Below are positions 55,108 through 63,940 of a stretch of 64,000 nt of DNA, one piece after another. Numbering within the stretch: position 1 is the stretch's first letter; each line of letters starts with the position of its first letter. Source of the DNA: CAZGAH01 sp964523295 (GTDB lineage: Bacteria > Desulfobacterota > Desulfovibrionia > Desulfovibrionales > Desulfovibrionaceae). The stretch covers positions 48,549 to 112,548 of the forward strand of contig CAZGAH010000004.1 in NCBI GenBank assembly GCA_964523295.1, in the 5' to 3' direction. The notes beneath the pieces were generated by a model. The model worked only from the letters and a program-made list of their open reading frames with translations, was not told where the DNA came from and did no database searches. The position numbers and the translations under genes are program-made.

Positions 55108-55989
55108 TCAGAGAACCACTTCCAGTCCCTCATAGGCGAGCCCGGCTTCCAAACCCAGGGCGAGGCCGGTCTCGCGTACGCGTTCGTGTATTGCGTCCAG
55201 GGCGCTGTCCGGACGCGTGGGTTCGTGGTGCGTCAGCAGCAGTGACTTTGCGCCGGACTCTTTGGCCAGAGCCAGGCCTGCTTCGTGCGTGGAATGGCCC
55301 CAGCCGATCTTGCCCGGGTATTCGCTTTCGGTATACTGCGCGTCGGCGATGAGCAGGTTGCAGCCGTGGATGAAGTCGACGAGCTGTTGTCGTTTTTCGA
55401 CGATCCACTTTTCGTATTCGGAATAATCCTCGTCCTCGGGCGCGTAGATATTGGAGTGTTGTTCGTGATCGCCGGTGTAGAAGAGCGTCTTGCCGTTGCT
55501 CTCGATCCGGTATCCGAGCGTAAACACGGGATGGTTCATGACGATGGGCGTGATACTGGCCGAGCCGACGGACACGGTCTCGCCTTCGTGCAGCGAGGCG
55601 TAACTGAGCGTGGCCTTGAGTTCGGCCTCCCTGACCGGGAAGTAGCGGTATTCCATCTGCACCGAGAGCACGTCTTTAATCCCCAGCATGGTCACGGGAT
55701 CGGAGGCGCCGTAGATGGAAAGTTGATTGCCCGGGACGAAAAGGGGAATGAAAAAGGGCAGGCCCTGGATGTGATCCCAGTGCGTGTGCGTGATGAACAA
55801 GGAGGCCGTAATCGGCATCTTTCGCGCCAGCAGCAGCCCGAGGGGGCGGATTCCGGTGCCGGCGTCAAGGATGATGCAATCGCCTTCGTCGGTGCGCACT
55901 TCCAGACAGGGCGTATTGCCCCCGTACTTGACGGTGTCCGGCCCGGGCGTGGGAATTGAGCCGCGCACGCCCCAGAATTTTACGTACAT
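55108..55989 (-). CDS. Metallo-beta-lactamase-fold hydrolase
   Basis: 293 residues. The metal motif THTHWDH (His68, His70, Asp72, His73), a further His in MNHPVFTLGY, Asp in FYTGDHE and His in LLTHHEP complete a two-metal site. N-terminus KFWGVRGSIPTPGPDTVKYGGNT marks the phosphodiesterase-like subgroup seen next to kinases and HD proteins. Likely hydrolyses a phosphoester or cyclic nucleotide; the substrate is not known. Cytosolic. First gene beyond the restriction island and 47 bp downstream of the HDOD gene, same strand. Confidence 0.85.
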   Translation of the reverse strand: MYVKFWGVRGSIPTPGPDTVKYGGNTPCLEVRTDEGDCIILDAGTGIRPLGLLLARKMPITASLFITHTHWDHIQGLPFFIPLFVPGNQLSIYGASDPVTMLGIKDVLSVQMEYRYFPVREAELKATLSYASLHEGETVSVGSASITPIVMNHPVFTLGYRIESNGKTLFYTGDHEQHSNIYAPEDEDYSEYEKWIVEKRQQLVDFIHGCNLLIADAQYTESEYPGKIGWGHSTHEAGLALAKESGAKSLLLTHHEPTRPDSALDAIHERVRETGLALGLEAGLAYEGLEVVL

Positions 55990-56036
55990 ACGCTCTTCCT
56001 TGCGGCGCTGCGGTCCCCGGGGCGCAGGCCCCCCGC

Positions 56037-56897
56037 TCAGGCAGCGACGATGACGACGGTTTTTTCAAGCTCCTCCGTCAGGTCGGGCAAATCCCGAACG
56101 AGCCGGTCGAGATTCATGTTCACGCGCTGTTGGATAGCCGGAGTGAGTTCTTCGATGAGCGCCTCGCCGGAAAAGCCATACCCGCGCGTCTTGCTGGCCT
56201 GGTCGGCGGCAAAGACAAAGGCGACGAGGTCGGAGTTGTCGATATCGGGCCGGTGATGCCGGGCGATGCATTCGGAGAAATCGTCGGGCAATCCCCATTT
56301 TTTTGCCACCATGGCCCCGATGTCGGCATGATTGACGCCGATGACCCGGCTTTCCACCTCGAACAGGGGCTCGGGATTGTCGCTTTCGTAGCTCGCCGTA
56401 GCGAGTCGGAGCGATTCCTTGAACTCCGCGGGCAGATAGAGCGCGAAGGCGACCTTGCCGATGTCGTGCAGCAGCCCGGCAGAGAAGAAATCGGCGACCC
56501 TAGACTTCTCGATGTTAAACATTTCCGCAAGCTTTCTGCTGATAATCGCCACGGCCAGGGAGTGCAGCCAGAAGGCATTCATATCGAAGCCGGCGTCGTT
56601 CTTCATGGGCAGCGCGCCGATGGCTGCCAGACTCAGGGCCAGATTTTTCAGCGTGTTCACGCCGAGATAGACGCTGGCCTGATGGATGGAGGTGATTTTT
56701 TGTCGCAGGCCGATAAACGGCGAATTCACGACCTTGAGGATTTTCAGCGTAAAGATGGGATCATGCTTGATTACGGCGACGAGATCCTTCGGCAGACAGT
56801 TGATATCCGACGCCAGTTGGAGCACCTGTTGCACGCTCTTTGGAAAGGCGGGCATGCTCTCGATGGCCTTGAAGACGCGCTCAGGGGCTGAATCCAT
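56037..56897 (-). CDS. HDOD-domain signalling protein
   Basis: 286 residues from the ATG at 56897, chosen because AGGA lies 7 nt upstream. HDOD domain: MPAFPKSVQQVLQLASD, VIKHDPIFTLKILKVVNSPF, then AGLLHDIGKVAFALYLP and VNHADIGAMVAKKWGLPDDF, with HRPD. HDOD proteins resemble HD phosphohydrolases but often lack activity and serve as signalling scaffolds. LLHDIGK keeps an HD pair, so some metal binding is possible. It is likely co-transcribed with the MBL-fold gene; both may act in nucleotide-type signalling. Confidence 0.88.
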   Translation of the reverse strand: MDSAPERVFKAIESMPAFPKSVQQVLQLASDINCLPKDLVAVIKHDPIFTLKILKVVNSPFIGLRQKITSIHQASVYLGVNTLKNLALSLAAIGALPMKNDAGFDMNAFWLHSLAVAIISRKLAEMFNIEKSRVADFFSAGLLHDIGKVAFALYLPAEFKESLRLATASYESDNPEPLFEVESRVIGVNHADIGAMVAKKWGLPDDFSECIARHHRPDIDNSDLVAFVFAADQASKTRGYGFSGEALIEELTPAIQQRVNMNLDRLVRDLPDLTEELEKTVVIVAA

Positions 56898-56948
56898 ACG
56901 GGAATTCCTGGTTTGACCCGACACGTGTACAGCTCCCGCGCGGCGGTC

Positions 56949-57506
56949 TCAACCCGCCAGCGGAGACTCGTCCGCGGGCAGGATCGGTTCGATGCGCGCA
57001 AGGACCGCAAGGACGTCTGTCTCGGGATCCTGCTCGAGCAGGTCGCGCTGCGCGATCAGCTCCTGGTGCACGGCATTTTCCGAGTCCGGACCAAGGCCCT
57101 GCCAGACATGAATGGCGCGTTCCCGTTTCCCGAGTCGCAGCAGCGTCAGACCCAGGAAGGCCGTGGCCAGAAGGTCCTGTTTGCGGAGCATGAGCGTGCG
57201 CTCGAATTCGACCCGGGCCTGGATATGCTGGCCCAGGGCATACAGGCATTTTCCCAGTGCAAACCGAACGTCCGCATTGTTGGGATCGGCCTTGATATAG
57301 TCCCGATATCGCTCCACGGCGCCAGGCAGGTCGCCGCCGAGTTGCGCCTCTGCGGCTTCGGCGAGCAGGTGGGCAGGCAGCGGAGCGATGGCCTGCGGCG
57401 GCGTTGCGCCTGTCAGCTCGAGGATGTTCTTATGCAGCTCCTTGAGCGGCGCAGAAAGCATTTCCCGACGCGTCATAGTCAACTGCTTTTTCGGTTTCGG
57501 TGCCAT
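56949..57506 (-). CDS. TPR-repeat protein
   Basis: 185 residues, GAGGGA upstream of the ATG at 57506. Basic start, then three or so TPR units: AEAAEAQLGGDLPGAVERYRDYIKADPNNADVRFALGKCLYALGQHIQARVEFERTLMLRKQDLLATAFLGLTLLRLGKRERAIHVWQ. The 'PNNADVRF..G.CLY..GQ...A..EFERTL' pattern is typical. No signal peptide; probably a cytosolic scaffold or assembly factor. Partners unknown. On the same strand as the HDOD gene, 51 bp upstream of it, so probably co-transcribed. Confidence 0.8.
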   Translation of the reverse strand: MAPKPKKQLTMTRREMLSAPLKELHKNILELTGATPPQAIAPLPAHLLAEAAEAQLGGDLPGAVERYRDYIKADPNNADVRFALGKCLYALGQHIQARVEFERTLMLRKQDLLATAFLGLTLLRLGKRERAIHVWQGLGPDSENAVHQELIAQRDLLEQDPETDVLAVLARIEPILPADESPLAG

Positions 57507-57646
57507 AGTCGTTCCCTCGTTTTTTCCGAAATCAGGCCTCGAATCACACGCTGCGAACAGCTGTTTTCCACCATACCGTTTTCGGCGGCCGGGTCAATTC
57601 CCTGTTGCTTCGGCCGGTCTTGCTGGCAGACGTTTCCAGGCCGGGC

Positions 57647-58435
57647 TCAGCCGGAGACGCGGTTGCGTATGGCCTCGGCCAGTGCGGGTTCGATACCCAG
57701 GGAAATCCGCAATCCTTCCAGGTAATCGTGTTCGGCGTCGGTATCCACGTCCACGGCGAGCAAGGAGACGGCATAAACCTCGGCCGCGGCCTGCGGCGAG
57801 GCAACATCGGCGGCGATTTCTCTGCGCGTGCGTGGCGAGGCGAATTCCCGCTCCAGAAACGCGCGCTCGTCGTCGTCAAGTGTGCTCCTCTGCAACTGCG
57901 AGGAGATGCGCTCCCGCTCGGTCGCGTCCATGATACCGTCGGCGTGCGCGGCAGCAATCATGGCCCGGATGAGCAGCACGGGATCCGCCGCCGACGCAGA
58001 AGGCGGCGGGGCGACAGGCGGAAGGCCGAAGGAAGCGCCGGCGTTTGCCGCGGGTATGGCCCGGGTGGTACCGTACGCTCCGGACGGAAGTCCCGGGGCC
58101 GGGCCTGCTGACGTCAGGGGCGCTGACCCGGGCGGTGGCGGCGGAGGAGAAGACGGAGATAGCGGAGGAGGCACCTGGGGCGCGGCGGCCGGGTACTGGG
58201 CGGGGTACTGGGCCGGGTACGCGGCCGGGCGGCTGGTAAAATGCTCGAAAGCGGCAATGGCCACGCCCAGGATGCCCATGCCGATGGCCGCCTTTCCCGG
58301 CAGGATGCCCGCGGGCAACAACCCGTCGATCAGGCTGCTTTTCTTGTGTTTCTTGTGCTTATGGTGTTTGCTGCCCAGCGCCCCGTCCGCCACGCCGCCC
58401 AGCATATCGCCCAGAAGTCGTTTCGCATCGAACAT
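57647..58435 (-). CDS. DUF533/TerB-like inner-membrane protein
   Basis: 262 residues from the ATG at 58435. His/Lys-rich stretch HHKHKKHKKS, one hydrophobic segment (IGMGILGVAIAAFEHF), a Pro-rich linker with repeated YPAQ, then a helical domain: LLIRAMIAAAHADGIMDATER and DERAFLEREFASP. This is the DUF533 (YebE) version of the TerB fold. TerB-like domains occur with membrane stress and metal or phage-defence systems, often as a metal- or ligand-binding helix bundle. Last gene of a six-gene minus-strand set beginning at 62698. Function unknown. Confidence 0.8.
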   Translation of the reverse strand: MFDAKRLLGDMLGGVADGALGSKHHKHKKHKKSSLIDGLLPAGILPGKAAIGMGILGVAIAAFEHFTSRPAAYPAQYPAQYPAAAPQVPPPLSPSSPPPPPPGSAPLTSAGPAPGLPSGAYGTTRAIPAANAGASFGLPPVAPPPSASAADPVLLIRAMIAAAHADGIMDATERERISSQLQRSTLDDDERAFLEREFASPRTRREIAADVASPQAAAEVYAVSLLAVDVDTDAEHDYLEGLRISLGIEPALAEAIRNRVSG

Positions 58436-58573
58436 AGGCCTGCTCCGAAAAAAGGTTGAAAAAAGCCTGACCCGACTGCGAGGCATGGTGAAAAATACGA
58501 CATCGGAGGGATGAGGTCAATTCGCGGCCTGCGCCCCGGCCCCTGCGGAGCGCGGCATCGTCAGCGTATCCGC

Positions 58574-58735
58574 TCAGGCAGGCTCGGAGCGATCGTCCGA
58601 GGCCAGCACCAGGATCAGCCCCAGCGCGGGCGTCAGCATCATGGAGGCGAAAAAGTATCCCCAGAACCCGAACTTGCGGTTGACGCCGAGCAAGGACACG
58701 ATCACGGCCGCCAGGACGTAGATGAGAAAATACAT
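58574..58735 (-). CDS. 53-residue membrane peptide
   Basis: Starts MYFLIYVLAAVIVSLLGVNRKFGFWGYFF at 58735 with GAGGAGGG in front; ends LVLASDDRSEPA. Two hydrophobic segments separated by a basic turn (NRKFGFWG), typical of small two-helix inner-membrane proteins. Conserved-looking in position between the SPFH and DUF533 genes, so probably a subunit or modulator of that membrane assembly. Confidence 0.65.
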   Translation of the reverse strand: MYFLIYVLAAVIVSLLGVNRKFGFWGYFFASMMLTPALGLILVLASDDRSEPA

Positions 58736-58773
58736 GAGACCCTCCTCGGCTGCTTTTGCAGACAGCCCGCGTG

Positions 58774-59799
58774 TCATTTTCCGGTCGGAGCCCGCTCCGG
58801 GGCCGGCGTAACCGCAGGCATCGACCCGGATTCCGGCGTCGGCGGATTCTGTTGCTCCGACGGACTCCCCATTTTCCGCCAACTGTCCTGCTTTGCCGCG
58901 CCGTCAGCCTCGGGAGCGCTGTCCGGCGGGGCGCTGGCTTGTGCCGGATTGGCGCCGTCCATGTTGAGAATGACCGGCAGACCGTTCTTTCCGCCACCGA
59001 CAATGACCAGCTTCGCGTTGTTCGAGCTTGCCAGATCGGACGTGGCCTTGACGCCTGCCCAGGTCAGCAGCTCGGGAGACAGACTTTTGCGTATGCGGTC
59101 GTTGTAGACGGCAATACCCTCGGCCTCCAGGGAGAGACGCCTGATTTCCGCGGTCTGCGCCTCGATGCGGTATTTATAGGCCAGGAGTTCCTGTTGATGC
59201 CGCAGTTTGTTCTCAATAGCCGTTTTGATCCTGTCCGGCAAGGTGATGCGCTCGATGACCAGGCTGTCGTAGATGATGGGTATGCGCCCGGTCTGATTGA
59301 TGACCTCGATGAGCACGTCGTCGCACATCTTCTGGGAATCGAGCGAGTAAATTCCTTCTGGCTGGTAGCGCCCGACAACCTGCCGCACCGATGATATCGA
59401 AATGGGAATGACCACCTTTTCCATGTATTCCGGCCCCACGTTGAGATGCAGATAGGGCAGACGCTCGCGATCTAGATGAAAGCGGACGGCAATATCCACG
59501 CCAATATAGAGCCCTTCCGAACTCAGGGTCGAAACTTCGCGCTGGAACCCTTGAATCCGGACATCATATGTATAGAGCTTGTCCCAGGGAAAAATGACGT
59601 AAAATCCGTCAGGATAAATCCTGTTGACAACGGTACCGCCAAAGAGCCTGTTGAATTTGACCCCCATTTCTCCGGGATACACGGTGATGAAAATGGATTT
59701 GAAAAAAAACAAAAGCAAGAAAAGCAACAGCAACGTGACAAGCGCCAGCCGTCCGCGGTTGCGATGGAAAAAATTCATAGTTGATGACAGCATAGGCAT
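58774..59799 (-). CDS. SPFH/band-7 (prohibitin-like) membrane protein
   Basis: 341 residues from the ATG at 59799 (GAGAAGG upstream). One transmembrane helix near the N-terminus (LALVTLLLLFLLLFFFKSIF), then a band-7 domain: YPGEMGVKFNRLFGGTV, YPDGFYVIFPWDKLYTYDVRIQ, DIAVRFHLDRERLP and the helical part with RHQQELLAYKYRIEAQTAEIRRLSLEAEG. The C-terminus is Pro/Ala-rich. SPFH proteins form large rings or micro-domains and hold partner proteins such as proteases or transporters. Here the natural partner is the ABC protein or the Cys-rich protein encoded just upstream. Confidence 0.85.
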   Translation of the reverse strand: MPMLSSTMNFFHRNRGRLALVTLLLLFLLLFFFKSIFITVYPGEMGVKFNRLFGGTVVNRIYPDGFYVIFPWDKLYTYDVRIQGFQREVSTLSSEGLYIGVDIAVRFHLDRERLPYLHLNVGPEYMEKVVIPISISSVRQVVGRYQPEGIYSLDSQKMCDDVLIEVINQTGRIPIIYDSLVIERITLPDRIKTAIENKLRHQQELLAYKYRIEAQTAEIRRLSLEAEGIAVYNDRIRKSLSPELLTWAGVKATSDLASSNNAKLVIVGGGKNGLPVILNMDGANPAQASAPPDSAPEADGAAKQDSWRKMGSPSEQQNPPTPESGSMPAVTPAPERAPTGK

Positions 59800-59848
59800 T
59801 CTCTTAACCTTCTCCCGAGGATAAGGAGCCGGAGGAAAAGTACACGGC

Positions 59849-60394
59849 TCACCATAACTCGTCCGAAAACCGCTGATAATGTCCTCTCCAATACAGATCG
59901 AGGCAATACTCGATGCAGTTCCTTTCGATGACCATGCAGTTTTTTGTATATCCGAGGGTACGGTCACCTTCGCAGATACTGTGCATGATCGGACATTTGG
60001 ACAGACATTGGATAAATTTCGGTAGTCGGGGCACGGAATTGACGAACTTTCGGCTTAAATGAATGACCGACTTCGTATAGTCGTCCATGCACTGCCGGAG
60101 TTCCAGGCTGGCCATATCGCTCTTGGCGAAACAGGTCTGACGCAGGCGAATGATGATGTTGAACACGTGGGAATAGTCGCTGTCGCGCGTTTCCTTCACA
60201 TGCCCGTACATCTGAATGATGTCTTGAGCCGGGTGCAGGGTGATGGGCTCGTATCGAAATATGGCGACGTACAGCACGTAGCCGAATAGAGTCCAGCTGA
60301 AGCAGAACAGCAGGAAAAACAGACGACTGCTGCGGCGCCTGGCTCCTCGTGCCGCGGTATCGGCGGGTTCAGGGACGGTCGACGAGTTGGCCAT
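59849..60394 (-). CDS. Cys-rich single-pass membrane protein, unknown family
   Basis: 181 residues from the ATG at 60394, which overlaps the ABC gene by 26 nt. RRRSSR then one transmembrane helix (LFFLLFCFSWTLFGYVLYVAIF), so the C-terminal 130 residues should face the periplasm. That part has eight cysteines with two C-x3-C pairs arranged C-x3-C-x6-C and C-x6-C-x3-C (QCLSKCPIMHSIC; NCMVIERNCIEYC), a pattern suggesting four disulfides and helical hairpins. I do not recognise the family. Overlap with the exporter gene implies joint synthesis and probably joint function. Confidence 0.75.
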   Translation of the reverse strand: MANSSTVPEPADTAARGARRRSSRLFFLLFCFSWTLFGYVLYVAIFRYEPITLHPAQDIIQMYGHVKETRDSDYSHVFNIIIRLRQTCFAKSDMASLELRQCMDDYTKSVIHLSRKFVNSVPRLPKFIQCLSKCPIMHSICEGDRTLGYTKNCMVIERNCIEYCLDLYWRGHYQRFSDELW

Positions 60395-62015
60395 ATTCCA
60401 TTCGCAGCAGACGGTCGGCAGTATGAAAAAAACGGTCATCGTGCGTCACGACGACGATGGTCCTGCCGGCCGCCTTCAGTTCGGGAAGATAGGTTTCATA
60501 AAAATAGCGCCTGAATTCCGGATCGAGATCGGAGCTTGCCTCGTCGAAGAGCAGCACGGGCTTGTCCTCCAGGATCGAGGTAGCCAGGGCCAGCCGTTTG
60601 CGCTGCCCGGTGGAGAGCTTCAGATTGGTGAAACGTCCATCCACGTAGGCAGTATGCGCGCTCAGGGACATGGTATCGAGCAGTTGCCGGAGACGTTCTT
60701 CATCGACGTCGGGCTGGCCATAGAGGCGGTCGAACAGATGAAAATCGGAATAGATGGTGGAAAACAGATTCCGATAATGCTCGTAATTACCCGGCGTCAG
60801 CACCGCATCGTCCAGCCGCATCCTGCCCTGCTGCGGATAGTAGAGCCCGGCGATGAGTTTGAGCAGCGTCGATTTGCCGCTGCCGTTTCCGCCGCAGATC
60901 ATGAGCAGCTCGTTGCGCGGAATCGTCAGAGTCAGCGGCCCCAGCGCGAACGACCGCTTCCCCTCCAGTTCCGAATAGGCAAAAACGACCTCCTCAAGCT
61001 CGATGCGCGAAAAAGAAACCTTGCCTTCGATGCGAGGATCCGGAGCGGTCAGGCGCATATCGTCCATGGCATCAAGCCTGGCTTCCAACTCCTCGATGGT
61101 CGTCACCGCCAGCTCTGCCTTGGCGAAAAAGGGAATGCCCAGCAACACCTGCATCAACGGACCGAACGAGAACAACACCACGGCCACGACACTGGTAATG
61201 GTGACGGTATCCAACGTGAAAAACTGAGGCAGAATAAACACGACGCTGGCGATAAGCCCGATGAAGAACACCCTGGTATTCAGAAATATATTGCACACGC
61301 GCACTTCTGTGGCGATTTTCAGCTCCCGGGCCTCGTCTGAAAGCTTGCGGACATAATTCTCGAACAGATCGTCGCTGCGCGCGCGGCTCATCTTCACTTC
61401 CTTGAACCCAAGGATCACGTGATTCACCGCAGCGATGAAGCCCTCGCGGATGTTGCGCACGACCGTGAGCTCCTGAACCAGCCGGTTTTGCGACAGAACA
61501 AATACGGTCAGCCCGACGATATCCATGAAGAGCACAAGAAAAAAGGCCTGGGCCGAGACAGAGGCGATGTATACGGCGGTTATGGCCACCATCATGACGT
61601 TGGATATACCCTCGGCCAGATAACGCGTGGCCTCGATCATGATATCGGCATTGTCAGTCAGGGCCGAGTGGACGCGCGTCGTTTCGAGTTCCTCGAATTC
61701 CTTGAACCCGGCGCGGCGGACTTTATCGACGATGCGTACGTTGGTATTGTAGATGAAGCGGCCGATCGTTTGCAGAGACTGCGTCGTCGACCAGCGATCG
61801 CCGTAATAATAGAGCAGGATGCTGATCAGGAACAGTCCGAGATTCTGAATATCGGCCCCATTGCCCGTAGCGGTTGTGACCACGGCGGCATTGATAAACA
61901 CCACAGACAGGGCCTCAAACACGCCAGACAAGGCGCCAAGAAACAGAATTTTCTTTTTTTTCGGACCAGCCTCTTTTTGCAGCAGGGCGATGAATTTCGC
62001 TGGAAACAGCATCAT
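60369..62015 (-). CDS. ABC exporter (fused membrane and ATPase domains, cyclic-peptide/SyrD-like)
   Basis: 548 residues, half-transporter. Six membrane helices in the first 300 residues (ALSGVFEALSVVFINAAVV to FGPLMQVLLGIPFF), then the ATPase: Walker A CGGNGSGKST, signature LSTGQRKRLAL, Walker B PVLLFDEASSDLDP and switch His VTHDD. The signature LSTGQ instead of LSGGQ and the short coupling linker are those of the SyrD/PvdE/YojI group, which moves peptides or siderophore precursors to the periplasm. Works as a dimer. Followed in the same operon by the Cys-rich and SPFH genes. Cargo unknown. Confidence 0.88.
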   Translation of the reverse strand: MMLFPAKFIALLQKEAGPKKKKILFLGALSGVFEALSVVFINAAVVTTATGNGADIQNLGLFLISILLYYYGDRWSTTQSLQTIGRFIYNTNVRIVDKVRRAGFKEFEELETTRVHSALTDNADIMIEATRYLAEGISNVMMVAITAVYIASVSAQAFFLVLFMDIVGLTVFVLSQNRLVQELTVVRNIREGFIAAVNHVILGFKEVKMSRARSDDLFENYVRKLSDEARELKIATEVRVCNIFLNTRVFFIGLIASVVFILPQFFTLDTVTITSVVAVVLFSFGPLMQVLLGIPFFAKAELAVTTIEELEARLDAMDDMRLTAPDPRIEGKVSFSRIELEEVVFAYSELEGKRSFALGPLTLTIPRNELLMICGGNGSGKSTLLKLIAGLYYPQQGRMRLDDAVLTPGNYEHYRNLFSTIYSDFHLFDRLYGQPDVDEERLRQLLDTMSLSAHTAYVDGRFTNLKLSTGQRKRLALATSILEDKPVLLFDEASSDLDPEFRRYFYETYLPELKAAGRTIVVVTHDDRFFHTADRLLRMEYGQLVDRP

Positions 62016-62167
62016 GTCATGAAGCTTTGGTTAAGGACGGCGCCAAGGCGCGACCGGCAGACGTTGGAGACAACGCCCGGAAGACCCCTGCCCGGGTATC
62101 CGAAAAAAAGCCTCTACCGCACGCCCTATCCTGCGGGCGCAGGTGCGGCAACAGACCTGAAGGACTC

Positions 62168-62698
62168 TCAGGCGCCCTTCTTCAGATCAGCAACGTATTC
62201 CTTGCCTTCCTTGAACTTTTCGGAAAACTCCTCTTTCATCCTGGCCGGGTCGAAATCGAAGAGCGTACCGCCGCTGGCGAAATGCTTGATGAACAGCTGG
62301 CCAATGGCATAGGTGGACGCGCCGCCAACGATGCTGAAGGTCATGACGCTGGTTGTATACCCGATGATCGGAATGAATTTCAGCAATCCCGCCACCGGCC
62401 CGGCAGCCAGCGAGGGCACGACGCTGCCCAGGAGGCTGACGAGAAGGTTTTTTCCCACGTCCCGACGAAAGCTCTGCCCGTATACTGTGGCGATCCTGGA
62501 AACCATCTCCAGCTGAATGCCCAGCAATGCGGCAAAATCCACCAGCGGGACAGGCACGAATCCGACGCCGATGGACCAATACACACGTTTGCGGACCAGA
62601 TCGTTCGCTTTCTCCAGCAGATCGGGGGCTGGCTGCGCGGGAATAACAGCGGGGGACGACGTTGCTCCATTCTCCGACTGTTCGATGTGCTCGGTCAT
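62168..62698 (-). CDS. DUF697 (YcjF-like) membrane protein
   Basis: 176 residues, AGGAG 7 nt before the ATG at 62698. Hydrophilic start, then RKRVYWSIGVGFVPVPLVDFAALLGIQLEMV and two further hydrophobic stretches (VPSLAAGPVAGLLKFIPIIGY, TSVMTFSIVGGASTYAIGQLF), the DUF697 signature seen in YcjF and in GTPase-linked membrane proteins. C-terminus charged helix. First gene of the six-gene set; 152 bp separate it from the ABC gene, so it may have its own promoter. DUF697 proteins often pair with GTPases, but none is here. Confidence 0.85.
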   Translation of the reverse strand: MTEHIEQSENGATSSPAVIPAQPAPDLLEKANDLVRKRVYWSIGVGFVPVPLVDFAALLGIQLEMVSRIATVYGQSFRRDVGKNLLVSLLGSVVPSLAAGPVAGLLKFIPIIGYTTSVMTFSIVGGASTYAIGQLFIKHFASGGTLFDFDPARMKEEFSEKFKEGKEYVADLKKGA

Positions 62699-62970
62699 GG
62701 TGCATCTCCTGGGGTTGAAAGAATGAATCGCGAAAATGCCAACTCCTGTTCAATGATCCTGAAACTCTTTTTTCGCATACTCTTCTCGTTGCGTCAATGC
62801 TCAATTGCCGATTATCCTTGGGGATAGGTCCCAGTCCGGCTGCCAATAGCCAGGGGGACGACGTCGTGGCCGCTGATTCTTTTTCTCAGAGATGGTTTCA
62901 ATCCGACTGAGATTCGGAGTACGTTTTTCGGGTCGCGGTAGGGACCGCTCTTTCGAGCGCCCCCCCCGCA

Positions 62971-63005
62971 CAGATCCCGGCGTGCACAATTACCGCACCG
63001 GGCTC
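62971..63005 (-). ncRNA. Group II intron domain V
   Basis: On the minus strand the segment starts GAGCCCGGTGCGG and ends CCGGGATCTG, 35 nt, forming the long hairpin of domain V with the AGC triad at its 5' end. It follows the maturase TAG stop (63008-63006) by one base. Downstream GTGCGGGGGG and the GAAA-capped hairpin match the usual context. Confidence 0.75.
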
Positions 63006-63940
63006 CTACCTCGGGTGTTTGGCGTAGAAAACGCTCGTTTGGATAGGGATGCAACACTTTGGGCATAAGTATCCAACTTCTGACGATGGGCCCGAAACGC
63101 TCCCAGTTCATGCGACGTTTCTGACCGCGACGTCGGATTACTTTCAGCCAGTATCGGCTCAGTTCCTCGCGCACCGTGTTCAATGCGTCACAATTCCCAG
63201 GTACTGCATGATATCGGCAATACCCTATCACAACTCGCCGCAGCCATTCCTCCACATCTTCGATGGGGTCGTGCATTCGTCTACGCAGAACTTCTTTCAC
63301 ATACGCCAGAAATGCAACGGGGCTTTTCTATATCGTCTTCCGCCAGACATGAAACCACTTCCGCAGCCTGGTCTTTACGCAAATGTGCGTAAAGCCGGGG
63401 GAAGTCGAACGTGTCCGGCTTGCCTTCCCCGCGTTGTCGCCGCGTATCGCCGGCAAACCTGCCGAATTCGATAAGCCGGGTCTTTTTCGGATGTAGGGTA
63501 GGACCGAAGTGTTCCAGCCGTGACTTGAGATCGACAAGAAACCGTTTGGCTTCATGACGATGTTGGAATCCAAGAACAAAATCATCGGCATAGCGCACAA
63601 TGATGATGTCGCCTCTGGCGCGTTTGTGCCGCCAGTGCTGCGCCCATTGATCCAGGACATAGTGTAGATAGACCTTCGCAAGTAACGGCGATGTAACAGC
63701 CCCTTGCGGTGTCCCGACTCTCGTGCTGGACCATTTGCCATCCTCGGAGACGCCAGCCCGGAGCCATTTGCGCACCACACCAGGGGTCGTATCCGCGGAT
63801 CGGAAATTCTGTGCCCGATGAAGCGAAGCATCCTTTTGTGGTCGATGGTGTCGAAGAAACCGCGGATGTCTGCGTCGAGCACCCAGTTCACCTTCCTGCG
63901 GGTCAACCCGACAATGAGCGCGTCAAGCGCATCGCGCGTC
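63006..63940 (-). pseudogene. Group II intron reverse transcriptase/maturase, truncated and frameshifted
   Basis: Pieces in order: RDALDALIVGLTRRKVNWVL with DADIRGFFDTIDH, VRKWLRAGVSEDGKW, TPQGAVTSPLLAKVYLHYVL, IIVRYADDFVLGFQ (YADD active site), GFTHICVKTR, then the maturase X/DNA-binding end LRRRMHDPIEDVEEWL, YCRYHAVPGN, VLHPYPNERF, YAKHPR stop. Defects: a 5-bp tandem duplication CACCA-CACCA at 63773-63782, one extra C in a C5 run near 63405, an in-frame TAG at 63330-63328, and one extra T near 63027. Each is a separate lesion, and the N-terminus is lost, so it is a true pseudogene. Confidence 0.85.

Larger units (their letters stand above)
62935..63940 (-). mobile_element. 3' part of a decayed group II intron
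   Basis: Contains the downstream two thirds of a maturase gene, domain V and a domain-VI-like hairpin (CGCTC-GAAA-GAGCG). The 5' half of the intron, with domains I-III and the start of the maturase, is absent. At its upstream end it meets an IS66-type transposase fragment near 63935. The 3' end should lie near 62935. It cannot self-splice. Confidence 0.75.

Noticed and set aside
56949..57506. TPR gene as part of the six-gene membrane operon
   Set aside because: It is separated by 140 bp from the DUF533 gene, has no membrane segment and fits better with the HDOD/MBL genes.
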